Under the pieces are notes generated by a model, which was given only the letters and a program-made list of their open reading frames with translations, ran no database searches and was not told where the DNA came from. The translations under genes and the position numbers were made by a program. 64,000 bases of DNA from Opitutales bacterium (GTDB lineage Bacteria > Verrucomicrobiota > Verrucomicrobiia > Opitutales > UBA953). The first letter of the stretch is position 1. Every line of letters starts with the position of its first letter. Location of the stretch: positions 36,259 through 100,258 of the forward strand of contig JAILGB010000029.1 of NCBI GenBank assembly GCA_024697185.1, given 5' to 3'. Positions 16,170 to 25,556 of this stretch are shown one piece after another.

Positions 16170-16565
16170 ATGAGCACTCCAGAAGTTTTCACAGCAGTCG
16201 GTCGTCGCAAAACGTCCAGCGCCCGTGTGCGTCTTTCGTATGGCAAAGGCAAAATGACCGTTAACGGCAAACCTTTGAACGAATACTGCTTCACCGAAGC
16301 CCTCGCAAAAACCGCGACTGCTCCCATCGCAGTCGCGGAGCTCGAAGGATCGCTTGACATCACCGTTCTCGTTAACGGCGGCGGCGTTTCCAGCCAGGCG
16401 GGAGCAATTTCGCTCGGCATCGCACGCGCTATCGAAAAATACAATTCTGAAAAGCGCGCTGTGCTTAAGAAAGCCGGTCTCCTCACTCGCGACGGTCGCG
16501 ATAAGGAACGTAAGAAAAGCGGTCAGCCCGGTGCCCGCAAGCACTTCCAGTTCTCGAAACGTTAA
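16170..16565 (+). CDS. rpsI: Small ribosomal subunit protein S9 (uS9)
   Basis: Component of the 30S subunit whose C-terminal tail reaches the decoding site tRNA. The 131-residue product shows AVGRRKTSSARVRL at the N-terminus, GGGVSSQAGAISLGIARA in the middle and the basic GARKHFQFSKR tail ending in Arg. Second gene of the rplM-rpsI operon. No Shine-Dalgarno is visible before the ATG. Confidence 0.98.
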   Translation: MSTPEVFTAVGRRKTSSARVRLSYGKGKMTVNGKPLNEYCFTEALAKTATAPIAVAELEGSLDITVLVNGGGVSSQAGAISLGIARAIEKYNSEKRAVLKKAGLLTRDGRDKERKKSGQPGARKHFQFSKR

Positions 16566-16593
16566 TCCAAGTTTTGGGAGAACTACCGAAAAG

Positions 16594-16626
16594 CCGTTTC
16601 CGCAAGTCGCGGGAACGGTTTTTTTA
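16594..16626 (+). terminator. Terminator after rplM-rpsI
   Basis: CCGTTTCCGC (16594-16603), 5-nt loop, GCGGGAACGG (16609-16618), then seven Ts. The right arm is a perfect iterated word; the left arm is the same word with one base change that still allows a G-U pair. Confidence 0.85.
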
Positions 16627-16660
16627 TCGTCGGGATTTGGCGGGAACCCGTTATTTTTTA

Positions 16661-16689
16661 TTGCTTTTTTACAAAAAAAACGCTATTAT
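16661..16689 (+). promoter_or_regulatory. tRNA-Ser promoter
   Basis: TTGCTT (16661-16666), 17 bp, TATTAT (16684-16689), ending 18 bp before the tRNA. Confidence 0.5.
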
Positions 16690-16707
16690 TGAATTCAATT
16701 CCAATAT

Positions 16708-16800
16708 GGAGAGGTGGCCGAGTGGCTGAAGGCAACGGTTTGCTAAATCGTCATAGGGTCTCAAGCCCTATCGTGAGTTCGAATCTCATCCTCTCCGCCA
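16708..16800 (+). tRNA. tRNA-Ser (GCT)
   Basis: Acceptor GGAGAGG pairs with CCTCTCC, discriminator G and an encoded CCA. The anticodon loop TTTGCTAAA gives GCT. The long variable arm (AGGGTCTCAAGCCCT hairpin) is that of a class II serine tRNA. The T arm carries GTTCGAATC. Confidence 0.96.
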
Positions 16801-16829
16801 GTTTTGCCAAGTTGTTGTTGGCGTTGTTG

Positions 16830-16864
16830 TCGTTCCCGTGAAAATTTGCGGGAACGATTTTTTT
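16830..16864 (+). terminator. Terminator after tRNA-Ser
   Basis: TCGTTCCCG (16830-16838) and CGGGAACGA (16849-16857) form a 9-bp stem, followed by a run of Ts. Both arms are copies of the iterated word. Confidence 0.8.
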
Positions 16865-16963
16865 TGAGGCGCGTTCCCTGTCGCTTAGATATTGAGGCTG
16901 CGATTGGAAATTTATATAATTTTTTTTCGATTCAGGTTTAAATTTTCAGTGTTTTTATAAATT

Positions 16964-18517
16964 ATGTATTCCACCGTTTATTCCGGAGCTCTTAGGGGTG
17001 TTGAGGCTGTCAGTGTTCAAGTTGAGGCGAAATCGGGCATGTTGGGCGATTTTGCGATGATTGTGGTCGGTTTGCCGGACGCTGCGGTCAAGGAGTCGAG
17101 CGATCGCGTTACGGCAGCGTTTTCGAGTTGCAAACTTTCCTTGCCGTTTTCTAAGACGATTATCAATCTCGCTCCCGGCGATATTCGCAAGGAGGGACCG
17201 ATTTATGATTTGCCGATCGCCTTGTCGCTCCTGGTCGCCAACGGAACATTGCCGCCGGAGTGTCTGGAACGTTTTGTTGTCGCGGGCGAATTGGGTTTGG
17301 ACGGTGTGGTGCGCCCGATCCGGGGCGGCGTTTCCCTGGCGCTTTTGGCGCGCAAACAGGGACGGGATGTCATTTTGCCGCGAGTGAGCGCGGAGGAGGC
17401 TGCGTTAGTCGAGGGCGTCAATGTTTATCCGGTTGAGGACCTGACGGAATGTTTGAAATTTTTGAAAGGCGAAAAGGCGATTGTGCCGCTGACACCGGAA
17501 TCGAGTTCGTTCGCGAAAAGCGTTCCCGCGGAGTCCCTGCTTGATTTTTCAGAGGTCAAGGGGCAATACCAGTTGCGTCGCGCGGTGGAGATCGCCGTGG
17601 CCGGGGCTCACAACCTTTTGATGATCGGCTCTCCCGGTTCCGGGAAAAGTATGATTGCCAAGCGCATTCCGACGATTTTGCCGGAACCCGATTTGGATGA
17701 ATTTTTGGAAATTTTGGGAATCCAATCCGCGGCGGGAATGACGATTGTCGGCGATGAGCACGGAATCCAGCGGCCGTTTCGCTCTCCGCATCATACGATT
17801 TCGGATGTCGGTCTGATCGGTGGCGGGAGCGTTCCCGGTCCCGGGGAAATTTCCTTGGCGCACAACGGTGTTCTTTTTTTGGACGAGTTCCCGGAGTTCA
17901 AGCGTTCGGTGCTTGAGGTTTTGCGCCAGCCGCTTGAAGACGGCGAAGTGACGATTTCGCGGGCTTCGGCAAAAATTACCCTGCCGGCGCATTTTATGCT
18001 GGTGGCGGCGATGAATCCGTGTCCCTGCGGTTATTATGGGGACCGTCATCATCGTTGCACCTGCACGCCGACGCAGATCCAACGCTATCGTTCCCGCCTC
18101 TCCGGTCCTTTGCTTGACCGCATCGACATCCATGTCAACGCACCGACACTGTCGATCGAAGAGTTGCGGACGGCGAAACCCGGCGAATCTTCGGCGACAA
18201 TGCGGGCGCGCATCGTGGCGGCGCGGGCGGTGCAGGAAAAGCGTTTTTCGCAGGACGCCTCTATGGGCCCCAAGACGCGTTGCAATGCGCGCATGACCAA
18301 CCGGCAGATTCAAAAATATTGTGAGCTTGGCGAAATGCAAAGTCGTATGTTGCAAATGGCGATGGAGCGTTTCGGCCTCTCGGCGCGCGCGTATAGCAGG
18401 ATTTTGAAAGTTGCCCGGACAATCGCCGATCTCGCCGGACACGAATCCATCGAAGCTCCGGATATTTCCGAAGCGATCAATTTTCGTCTGCTCGACAAAG
18501 CCAACGAACAGATTTGA
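16964..18517 (+). CDS. comM: ComM/YifB-type Mg-chelatase-like AAA+ ATPase
   Basis: ComM is a hexameric helicase that extends branch migration during natural transformation in several bacteria. The 517 residues comprise the N-terminal Lon-protease-like ChlI domain (1-170, [14 protein letters not shown]), the AAA+ core with Walker A GSPGSGKS (about 223-230) and Walker [10 protein letters not shown], the cysteine cluster [17 protein letters not shown], and the C-terminal Mg-chelatase domain with [16 protein letters not shown]. Full length. A perfect palindrome of the iterated word directly follows the stop. Confidence 0.94.
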   Translation: MYSTVYSGALRGVEAVSVQVEAKSGMLGDFAMIVVGLPDAAVKESSDRVTAAFSSCKLSLPFSKTIINLAPGDIRKEGPIYDLPIALSLLVANGTLPPECLERFVVAGELGLDGVVRPIRGGVSLALLARKQGRDVILPRVSAEEAALVEGVNVYPVEDLTECLKFLKGEKAIVPLTPESSSFAKSVPAESLLDFSEVKGQYQLRRAVEIAVAGAHNLLMIGSPGSGKSMIAKRIPTILPEPDLDEFLEILGIQSAAGMTIVGDEHGIQRPFRSPHHTISDVGLIGGGSVPGPGEISLAHNGVLFLDEFPEFKRSVLEVLRQPLEDGEVTISRASAKITLPAHFMLVAAMNPCPCGYYGDRHHRCTCTPTQIQRYRSRLSGPLLDRIDIHVNAPTLSIEELRTAKPGESSATMRARIVAARAVQEKRFSQDASMGPKTRCNARMTNRQIQKYCELGEMQSRMLQMAMERFGLSARAYSRILKVARTIADLAGHESIEAPDISEAINFRLLDKANEQI

Positions 18518-18533
18518 CGTTCCCGCGGGAACG
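18518..18533. repeat. Perfect palindrome of two iterated words after comM
   Basis: CGTTCCCGCGGGAACG begins at the base after the comM TGA. It is two overlapping facing copies of the 9-base word. No T run follows, so its role as terminator is doubtful. Confidence 0.8.
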
Positions 18534-18574
18534 GAATCTGCGGTCGGGCTCTCGCGGGAACGAAGTTTTCGCGT

Positions 18575-18580
18575 TATAAT
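18575..18580 (+). promoter_or_regulatory. Probable -10 element of nadE
   Basis: TATAAT ends 6 bp before the ATG at 18587. The expected start point coincides with the initiation codon. No good -35 is visible. Confidence 0.35.
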
Positions 18581-18586
18581 GGATTT

Positions 18587-20512
18587 ATGGCAAATGAAAT
18601 GCGTGTGGCTCCGGCGGCAGAGCTGGGCTTGGTAAAAGTGGCGGCGGTTTCGCCGAGAGTGCATTTGGCGTCCGTGGCGGAAAATGTTCGCGCGGTCGGT
18701 GATGCGATGCATCGCGCGTCGCAAGAGCAGTGCGCGATTATCGTCTTTCCAGAATTGGCGCTGACGGGAGCTTCGTGCGGGAACATTTTTTTGCAGTCAA
18801 AAATATTGTCGGAGGTCCGGGACGGTTTGGCGCGCCTGGCGCGTTTGTCCGCGGAGCTGGATATGACGGCGATTGTCGGCGCTCCCTTGGCGATCGGGCA
18901 AAATCTCTACAGTTGTGCGATTGTCTTGAGCAGCGGAAAAATTGTTGCCGCCGTTCCCAAAACCCGCCTTGCCGCCGGCTGTCGCTTTTTTCAAACGGCG
19001 GGGGATTTACAGCAGGATTTTGTCGAAATCGCGGGTGCGGAAGTCCCTTGCGGGAACGATTTGATTTTTGAAGCCGCCGGCTATCCGTTTATTTCCTTCG
19101 GGATCGAGTTTGGCGAAGATTTGTGGTCGGCGACGCCGTTGTCGGGTGATTTGGCGTCAGCGGGCGCGATGATGGTTTTTGATCTCTCCGCGACTGAAGA
19201 GACGGTCGGCAAGGCGCGTTCCCGTCGGGAACTCGTGCGGGTGCAGAGCGCGCGCACGCTCGGAGCCTACATTTATGCCGGCGCGGGTTGGGGCGAAAGC
19301 ACGACAGATCTTGTTTACGGCGGAGAATGTCTGATCGCTCAAAACGGAGTGATGCTCGCGGGAACGGAAAAATTTTCAATTGCCGGCGTGATGGCGATGG
19401 CGCAGCTTGATGTGGATTTGCTGGCTCATGCGCGTCGTGCCGCCGGCGTTCCCGCAGTCAAAAAGCCGTTCCGCCGGATCAAGTTCACGCTCGCGGGCGA
19501 CCATCAGATGCCGGCGAAGATTTTCGGCAAAGTTTCAAAAACGCCGTTTATTGACGGGAACGCGCAAATTTTGGAGGAGAATTGTCGCGAGGCGTTTGAA
19601 ATCCAGGTTGCGGGTTTGGCGCGACGTGTGGAGCATACGCGCGCCAAGGGTGTCGTTTTGGGGATTTCCGGAGGCTTGGACTCCACGTTGGCGATTTTGG
19701 TCGCCAAGGCGGCGTTTGAAAAATTGGGTCGCGATCCGAAGGAAATCGTCGGGATCTCGATGCCGGGTTTGGGAACGTCCGAACGCACGCGCGGGAACGC
19801 TCTCGGGCTGATGCGGCGGCTCGGCATTACGGCGCGGGAGATTTCGATCGTTCCCGCCGTTTTAAAACATTTTGAGGATATCGGTCACGACCCGCAGCAC
19901 TTTGATGCGACTTATGAAAATGCGCAGGCGCGGGAACGCACGCAGGTTTTGATGGATGTCGCGAGCGACTTGGGCGCGTTTGTCGTGGGGACGGGCGACT
20001 TGTCGGAGGCGGCGCTCGGCTGGTGCACCTTCAACGGCGATCATATTTCGATGTATCATGTCAATCTCGGCGTTCCCAAAACATTGATCCGGCACATTAT
20101 CGCCTGGGTGGCGAAGGAGCGCGGAGACAAGGAGATCGCAGCGATTTTGGCGGACATCATCGACACACCGATTTCGCCGGAGCTTAAACCGGTGGACGAA
20201 CAGGGCGCCATCGCGCAAAAAACCGAGGATCTCATCGGACCTTACGAATTGCACGATTTCTTTATTTATCATTTTTGCGGGAACGGTTTTTCTCCCGACA
20301 AAATTCGTTTTTTGGCGCGCCATGCTTTTGAGGGCGATTATGACGGCGAGACGATTGACAAGTGGCTGCGCGTGTTCTTAAAACGCTTTTTCAGCCAGCA
20401 GTTCAAGCGTTCGTGCTGTCCCGACGGCCCCAAAGTTTTGCAGATTTCCTTGAGCCCGCGCGGCGATTGGCAGATGCCGTCGGACGCAAAGTCGGATTTG
20501 TGGGATTTTTGA
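18587..20512 (+). CDS. nadE: Glutamine-dependent NAD+ synthetase
   Basis: Last step of NAD synthesis: amidates deamido-NAD with ammonia channelled from glutamine. The 641-residue two-domain protein has an N-terminal nitrilase-type glutaminase (about 20-290; FPELALTGASCGN with the Glu, FGIEFGEDLW with the usual Cys position occupied by Glu-Phe-Gly-Glu, see note) and a C-terminal synthetase with the PP-loop SGGLDS (361-366) and GTGDLSEAALGW. Note: family members normally have a nucleophilic Cys in a YEICEDLW-like block; here it reads FGIEFGEDLW, so glutaminase activity is in doubt and free ammonia may be used. Confidence 0.9.
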   Translation: MANEMRVAPAAELGLVKVAAVSPRVHLASVAENVRAVGDAMHRASQEQCAIIVFPELALTGASCGNIFLQSKILSEVRDGLARLARLSAELDMTAIVGAPLAIGQNLYSCAIVLSSGKIVAAVPKTRLAAGCRFFQTAGDLQQDFVEIAGAEVPCGNDLIFEAAGYPFISFGIEFGEDLWSATPLSGDLASAGAMMVFDLSATEETVGKARSRRELVRVQSARTLGAYIYAGAGWGESTTDLVYGGECLIAQNGVMLAGTEKFSIAGVMAMAQLDVDLLAHARRAAGVPAVKKPFRRIKFTLAGDHQMPAKIFGKVSKTPFIDGNAQILEENCREAFEIQVAGLARRVEHTRAKGVVLGISGGLDSTLAILVAKAAFEKLGRDPKEIVGISMPGLGTSERTRGNALGLMRRLGITAREISIVPAVLKHFEDIGHDPQHFDATYENAQARERTQVLMDVASDLGAFVVGTGDLSEAALGWCTFNGDHISMYHVNLGVPKTLIRHIIAWVAKERGDKEIAAILADIIDTPISPELKPVDEQGAIAQKTEDLIGPYELHDFFIYHFCGNGFSPDKIRFLARHAFEGDYDGETIDKWLRVFLKRFFSQQFKRSCCPDGPKVLQISLSPRGDWQMPSDAKSDLWDF

Positions 20513-20582
20513 GCGGGAGACAAAGGCGCGTTCCCGTGAAATTTTGTCGCGGCTCCGTAAAAAGAAGTTTAAACTTGCTATT

Positions 20583-22043
20583 ATGGAATACGAAGCGGTT
20601 ATCGGACTTGAGATTCATGTGCAACTGAAGGCGAAGAGCAAAGTTTTTGCGGGAACGCCGGCAGGTTTTGGCGAAGAGCCGAATCTGTTGATCGATCCGA
20701 CGGTTTTGGCGTTGCCGGGAGCATTGCCTGTGCTCAATCGCGAAAGCGTCGAGAAATCGATGAAATTCGGATTGATGATCGATGCCAAGATGCCGACGAT
20801 CTCCCGCTGGTCGCGCAAAAATTATTTTTATCCGGACTCCCCTAAAAACTATCAGATCACCCAGCTGGCGGAAGAGGCGATCGTCGGGCCGGGCGAGGTG
20901 GAAATCGAGTTGCCGGGACCGTCGCGCAATGTGATGGGAGAGCACAAAAAGATTCGTATCAACCACGCGCACTTGGAGGAGGATGTCGGCAAACTGACGC
21001 ACGGCGGGAACACTTCGCTCGTCGATTACAATCGCGCGGGAACGACCCTGCTTGAAATCGTCACCGAGCCGGATATGCATTCCGCGGAAGAGGCGGTCGC
21101 CCTTTTGAACGCGATTATTATGATTTTGCGCGCGGCGGGACTTTCGGATTGCGATATGGAAAAAGGTCAGTTGCGCTGCGACACCAACGTCTCGGTGCGG
21201 CCGGCGGGAACGCAGGAATTGCGCACGCGGACGGAGATGAAAAACGTCAATTCGTTGACAGGCGTCCGCAATTGTATCAATTTTGAAATCAAGCGTCAGG
21301 CGGCGGCTTATGAACGCGGCGAAACGATTGTCCAGGAGACGCGCGGCTGGAACGCCGAAACGGGGCACACTTATAGTATGCGTTCCAAAGAGAATGCGCA
21401 CGACTATCGCTATTTCCCCGATCCGGATCTGATGCCGGTTAAAGTTGACGACGCCTGGCTGCAACGTCTCGCCGCCACTTTGCCGGAACGTCCCTTTGAC
21501 CGCCAGCGCCGTTATATGGCGGATTACAAGCTGCCTTACACGGTGACGTCTGTCCTGATCCCGGATTTGCAGTTGTGCGAATATTTTGAAGCGTCACTGA
21601 AAGCCTGCGGCAAAAATCCGCAGCAAACGGCAAATTTTTTGATCAATGAAATCTTGCGGGAACTCGCCGCTATCGGTCCTGAAGCGACGATCGCACAAAG
21701 CAGAATCGCTCCCGAAGCGCTCGCCGGACTTGTCGAGGTTGTCGAGGCGGGAACGATTTCCAAACAGCAGGCAAAAGAAGTTTTTGCCGAGATGTGGACG
21801 AGCGGCAAGCCGGCTGCGGCGATCATCGAGGAAAAAGGTTTGTCACAGTCCAACGACAGCGGCGCGCTTGAAGCGATTATCGACACTGTGCTCGCGGACG
21901 CCAAAAACATTTCTCTTGTCGCAGCTATCAAAGGCGGGAACGATCGTGCGATCAACGCTCTCAAAGGGCAGGTGATGAAGGCTGCCAAAGGCAAGGCGAA
22001 TCCCGCACAGGTCGATGCGATTTTGCGGGCGAAACTGGCGTAA
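20583..22043 (+). CDS. gatB: Asp-tRNA(Asn)/Glu-tRNA(Gln) amidotransferase subunit B
   Basis: Kinase/amidase subunit that activates mischarged Glu-tRNA(Gln) or Asp-tRNA(Asn) for amidation. From the ATG at 20583 the 486 residues start MEYEAVIGLEIHVQL, followed by the GatB core (KNYFYPDSPKNYQITQ, HLEEDVGK, DYNRAGTTLLEIVTEPD, NVSVRP) and the C-terminal YqeY-like tail (GKANPAQVDAILRAKL). A TTG at 20544 would add 13 residues but is not supported. gatA and gatC are not in the window, so the complex is encoded at split loci. Confidence 0.96.
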   Translation: MEYEAVIGLEIHVQLKAKSKVFAGTPAGFGEEPNLLIDPTVLALPGALPVLNRESVEKSMKFGLMIDAKMPTISRWSRKNYFYPDSPKNYQITQLAEEAIVGPGEVEIELPGPSRNVMGEHKKIRINHAHLEEDVGKLTHGGNTSLVDYNRAGTTLLEIVTEPDMHSAEEAVALLNAIIMILRAAGLSDCDMEKGQLRCDTNVSVRPAGTQELRTRTEMKNVNSLTGVRNCINFEIKRQAAAYERGETIVQETRGWNAETGHTYSMRSKENAHDYRYFPDPDLMPVKVDDAWLQRLAATLPERPFDRQRRYMADYKLPYTVTSVLIPDLQLCEYFEASLKACGKNPQQTANFLINEILRELAAIGPEATIAQSRIAPEALAGLVEVVEAGTISKQQAKEVFAEMWTSGKPAAAIIEEKGLSQSNDSGALEAIIDTVLADAKNISLVAAIKGGNDRAINALKGQVMKAAKGKANPAQVDAILRAKLA

Positions 22044-22046
22044 AAC

Positions 22047-22093
22047 CGTTCCCGCAAAAGCCGTTCCCGCGCTGTTTACGTTTTGCGGGAACG
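22047..22093 (+). terminator. Facing word pair between gatB and mfd
   Basis: CGTTCCCGCAAAA (22047-22059) pairs with TTTTGCGGGAACG (22081-22093), a perfect 13-bp stem with a 21-nt loop that itself holds another copy of the word. There is no T run after it, so it may be a weak terminator or only an mRNA hairpin. Confidence 0.5.
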
Positions 22094-22125
22094 CCTTCAA
22101 AAATTGAAAAGATTTGAGAAAAAAG

Positions 22126-25100
22126 ATGAAGGACGGGAACGCTGAAAATTTTTTTGCCCGAAACTATCTCACGGGAGTCAACGTTCCCGCGGCTTTGGCG
22201 GCGTTTGCGTATTTGGCGTCTCCTCGGGCGCCGCTTGTGGTGCTTGTCGCCCGGCAGCAGCATGCGGCGGAACTTGTTTTGGAGGATGCGGCATTTTACA
22301 ATGCGCGCATTTTGGAGCGAAAAGTTCGCCCCAAGCTGTTTTCGTTGGCGGCGCCGATTGAAGGGCAGACGGGCGACCGTCAATTTGTAAGCGATTGCGA
22401 TTTGCTGAAAGTGCTCGCGGGACTTTCCAATCGTCGGGACGGGGAAACGATCTGGCTTGCCTGCACTCCGGATTCCTTGCGACAGGATGTTCCCACACCA
22501 CAGTCGATTCGCGGGAACGAGCTGGTGCTGACTTCGGGACAGCGTTTTGACAAAGCGCGCCTGCTGGCGCTGCTGACGGAATATGATTATGACAACGAAG
22601 CCCTTTGCGAGCAGCCCGGGCAATATTCCGAACGCGGCGGACTGGTGGACGTCTATCCGCTGAACGCGTCCGCGCCGGTGCGCATTGATTTTTTTGATGA
22701 CGAAATCGAAAGTTTGCGGGAGTTCGATCCCGAGACGCAACGTTCGACGCAAAAAATAGACCGGCTTGTCATCATCGGTCGCGGGAACGATGCGGCGGGA
22801 ACGGCGCGGCTTGAGCGGCAGGCAAAAATTTTTGAATATTTTCCGGCGGGAACGCAATTTGTTTTTGTCGAAGCGGACACATTCGAATCGTTCCCGCCGA
22901 CCGACATTTTGGCGAAAATTGCGGAGCGGCAATTTGTTGTCGATGCCTTCGGGCTTGTCGCCGAGCCGCCGTCGTGGCTGCCGGCTCAGAATTTGCGCGT
23001 TTGGAAAACGGAAGATTTGGAGGCTTTGACGAGCGGCGGGATCGACAGCGGCGCTTTGGGCGTGGAGCGTTTGATCGAGGCGGAAGAGGCGCGCCGGCAG
23101 TTTTTAAAAGTCTTGAGCGACCGCCAGCGCGAAGGCGAACGCGTCGTTATCGTTTGCGAAACACCGGCGACGATCAGTCGTCTCAACGAGATTATAGACG
23201 AAACGATTGCGACGGGAACGCTCGACGAACATTTTGTTCCCGAAATCATCGAAGGCAGGATCAGTTGCAGTTTTAGCGTCGCCACGGACGAGGATGAACT
23301 CGAACAGGTGACGCTGGTCGGCGAAGACGAGATCTTTGGCCGCAAGCGCAAACGGCTTTCGGGATTGCGTTCCCGCAAAATCGCCGCCCATTCGACCGTC
23401 GAACAGCTGCTTGATTTTAACGAACTGGTCAACGGCGATTATATCGTCCATCTTGAACACGGCGTTTGCATTTACAGGGGGATTTTTCCCGCCAATCCCG
23501 AAAAAGGCATCAAGGAGGATATGCTGGTGCTTGAGTTTGAGGAAAAATCCAGACTTTATGTGCCCTTTCGCGACGCGCATCTGCTCTCGCGCTATATCGG
23601 CTTGAGCAAAAAAACGCCCAAAATCGCAAAGCTCGGAAAAGCGGGAAATGCAAAATGGCACAAAACTTGCCGTGAGGCGATTGAAGCAACGCGGGATTTC
23701 GCTTCCGAAATGCTCTCTTTGCAGGCGAGACGAAAAAGTTTTGGAGGTTTTGAGATGTCGCCCGATGAAAAAATTCCGTGGTTGGGCGCGTTTGAAAAAG
23801 CGTTCCCGTTTACGGAGACTCCGGACCAGCAAAAAGCGATTGACGAGACCAAGCGCGACCAGGAAAGTGGCGCTCCGATGGACCGCCTGATTTGCGGCGA
23901 TGTGGGATTCGGCAAGACGGAAGTCGCCATTCGTGCGGCGTTCAAGGCTGTTTTGAGCGGCTATCAGGTGGCGATCTTGGCGCCGACGACGGTTTTGGTG
24001 CAGCAGCATTTCAACACTTTCAAGGATCGCTTCGCCCAGTATCCGGTGGCGATCGAAATGCTTTCCCGCTTCAGGACGGCGAAGCAATGTCAAAATATTT
24101 ACCGTCAAATCCAGTCGGGCGAACTGGACATTGTGATCGGCACGCACGCGCTGTTGTCAGACAAGGTGGTTTTCAAAAAACTCGGGCTTTTGGTTATCGA
24201 CGAGGAACATCGTTTTGGAGTCCGGCAAAAAGAGCGCATCAAGCAAATGCGGGAACAGGTCGATGTCTTGACGATGAGCGCGACGCCGATCCCGCGAACG
24301 CTTTATCTGGCAATTATGGGCGCGCGCGATTTGAGCGTCATTGAGACGGCACCGCGGGAACGCCTGCCGATTCAGACGATTATCAAATATTTTGATCTCG
24401 ATCTGATCCGAAGCGTCGTTCGCGCGGAAGTCGAGCGGGGCGGGCAGGTTTTTTATCTGCACAACCGCGTTGAGACGATCGAGGAGGTGCGTTCCCTCCT
24501 GCAAGCCTGTCTGCCGGAAATCAAGATCGCGGTCGGGCACGGGCAAATGGGGGAAAAAGAATTGGAGCGCGTGATGACAGATTTTGTCGCCGGTAAATAC
24601 GATCTTTTGCTCTGCACGACAATTATCGAAACGGGACTCGACATCCCCAACTGCAACACGCTGATTATCGACGGAGCCGACCGCTTCGGCTTGTCGCAAC
24701 TCTATCAGTTGCGCGGCAGAGTCGGGCGTTTTAACCGTCAGGCCTATGCGTATCTGCTCCTGCATCGTCGCGGGAACATTACGGGTGATGCCCGGCAAAG
24801 GCTCGCCGCCCTCGCGCAAAATACAAAGTTGGGCGCCGGATTCAGGATCGCGATGCGAGACCTCGAGTTGCGCGGTGCCGGCAATATTTTGGGTGTCAAA
24901 CAAAGCGGGCCTATCGCCGGCGTCGGATTTGAACTGTATTGCCAACTCTTGAGACAAAGCATCGCCTCTCTCAAAGGGGAACAAAAAATGCCCCTGTTCA
25001 GAGCGGAGATCCAACTCGATTTTGTCCGTTTTGGCGAAAGCCCGACAGAACGCGGGCGCGACCTGCGCAACACTTATGAAATCGTGCGCGACGCCCAAAA

Positions 25101-25473
25101 CGAGAAATATCGCGGCGATACGCTGCTCGTGACAATCCCCAACGACTATATCCAAGACTCCCGCGTCCGCATCGATATTTTCAGAAAAATTGCAATGGCG
25201 CAAAACGAAAAGGAAATCGACGAACTCGCAGAGGCTATGGCGGACCGCTTCGGCAAATTGCCGCGCGAGGTAAAAACATATTGCCAATTTATAAAATTGC
25301 GTTGTCTGGCGGAACAGCACGGGATCGCACGGCTTGAGACCAATTGCGGAAAAATCAGCGCATTCCGTCGCAACGGCACCCAAATTTTGGTCGGGAACTC
25401 CCTGCCGAGACTCTCCGCCGTCGCCGCAAAACAACGTTTCCGGGAACTCGAACAATTTTTGATGAATTGTTAA
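22126..25473 (+). CDS. mfd: Transcription-repair coupling factor Mfd
   Basis: DNA translocase that removes RNA polymerase stalled at lesions and recruits UvrA. The 1115-residue product (ATG at 22126; an upstream TTG at 22114 is possible) has the N-terminal UvrB-like region, the RNAP-interaction domain (GDYIVHLEHGVCIYRGI near 435), Walker A GDVGFGKTE near 591, the DEEH box near 692, SATPIPRTL, the TRG-type block and the C-terminal D7. The N-terminal part is dense in the iterated word (about ten copies in the first 1.3 kb); the motor domains hold few. Confidence 0.95.
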   Translation: MKDGNAENFFARNYLTGVNVPAALAAFAYLASPRAPLVVLVARQQHAAELVLEDAAFYNARILERKVRPKLFSLAAPIEGQTGDRQFVSDCDLLKVLAGLSNRRDGETIWLACTPDSLRQDVPTPQSIRGNELVLTSGQRFDKARLLALLTEYDYDNEALCEQPGQYSERGGLVDVYPLNASAPVRIDFFDDEIESLREFDPETQRSTQKIDRLVIIGRGNDAAGTARLERQAKIFEYFPAGTQFVFVEADTFESFPPTDILAKIAERQFVVDAFGLVAEPPSWLPAQNLRVWKTEDLEALTSGGIDSGALGVERLIEAEEARRQFLKVLSDRQREGERVVIVCETPATISRLNEIIDETIATGTLDEHFVPEIIEGRISCSFSVATDEDELEQVTLVGEDEIFGRKRKRLSGLRSRKIAAHSTVEQLLDFNELVNGDYIVHLEHGVCIYRGIFPANPEKGIKEDMLVLEFEEKSRLYVPFRDAHLLSRYIGLSKKTPKIAKLGKAGNAKWHKTCREAIEATRDFASEMLSLQARRKSFGGFEMSPDEKIPWLGAFEKAFPFTETPDQQKAIDETKRDQESGAPMDRLICGDVGFGKTEVAIRAAFKAVLSGYQVAILAPTTVLVQQHFNTFKDRFAQYPVAIEMLSRFRTAKQCQNIYRQIQSGELDIVIGTHALLSDKVVFKKLGLLVIDEEHRFGVRQKERIKQMREQVDVLTMSATPIPRTLYLAIMGARDLSVIETAPRERLPIQTIIKYFDLDLIRSVVRAEVERGGQVFYLHNRVETIEEVRSLLQACLPEIKIAVGHGQMGEKELERVMTDFVAGKYDLLLCTTIIETGLDIPNCNTLIIDGADRFGLSQLYQLRGRVGRFNRQAYAYLLLHRRGNITGDARQRLAALAQNTKLGAGFRIAMRDLELRGAGNILGVKQSGPIAGVGFELYCQLLRQSIASLKGEQKMPLFRAEIQLDFVRFGESPTERGRDLRNTYEIVRDAQNEKYRGDTLLVTIPNDYIQDSRVRIDIFRKIAMAQNEKEIDELAEAMADRFGKLPREVKTYCQFIKLRCLAEQHGIARLETNCGKISAFRRNGTQILVGNSLPRLSAVAAKQRFRELEQFLMNC

Positions 25474-25540
25474 AGGTTTTTCAAAATAAAATTTTTTGAG
25501 ACCTTAAATTTGTATTCTCGCGGGAACGGGAATTCTCGTT

Positions 25541-25546
25541 TATACT
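25541..25546 (+). promoter_or_regulatory. Probable -10 element of the M3 peptidase gene
   Basis: TATACT, 10 bp before the ATG at 25557; it predicts a leader of about four bases. No convincing -35. Confidence 0.3.
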
Positions 25547-25556
25547 GAAAATCAGT

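Noticed and set aside
24157-25455. Long antisense open frame inside mfd (432 codons)
   Set aside because: It lies wholly opposite a well-conserved gene, resembles no family and is explained by codon bias in the sense strand.
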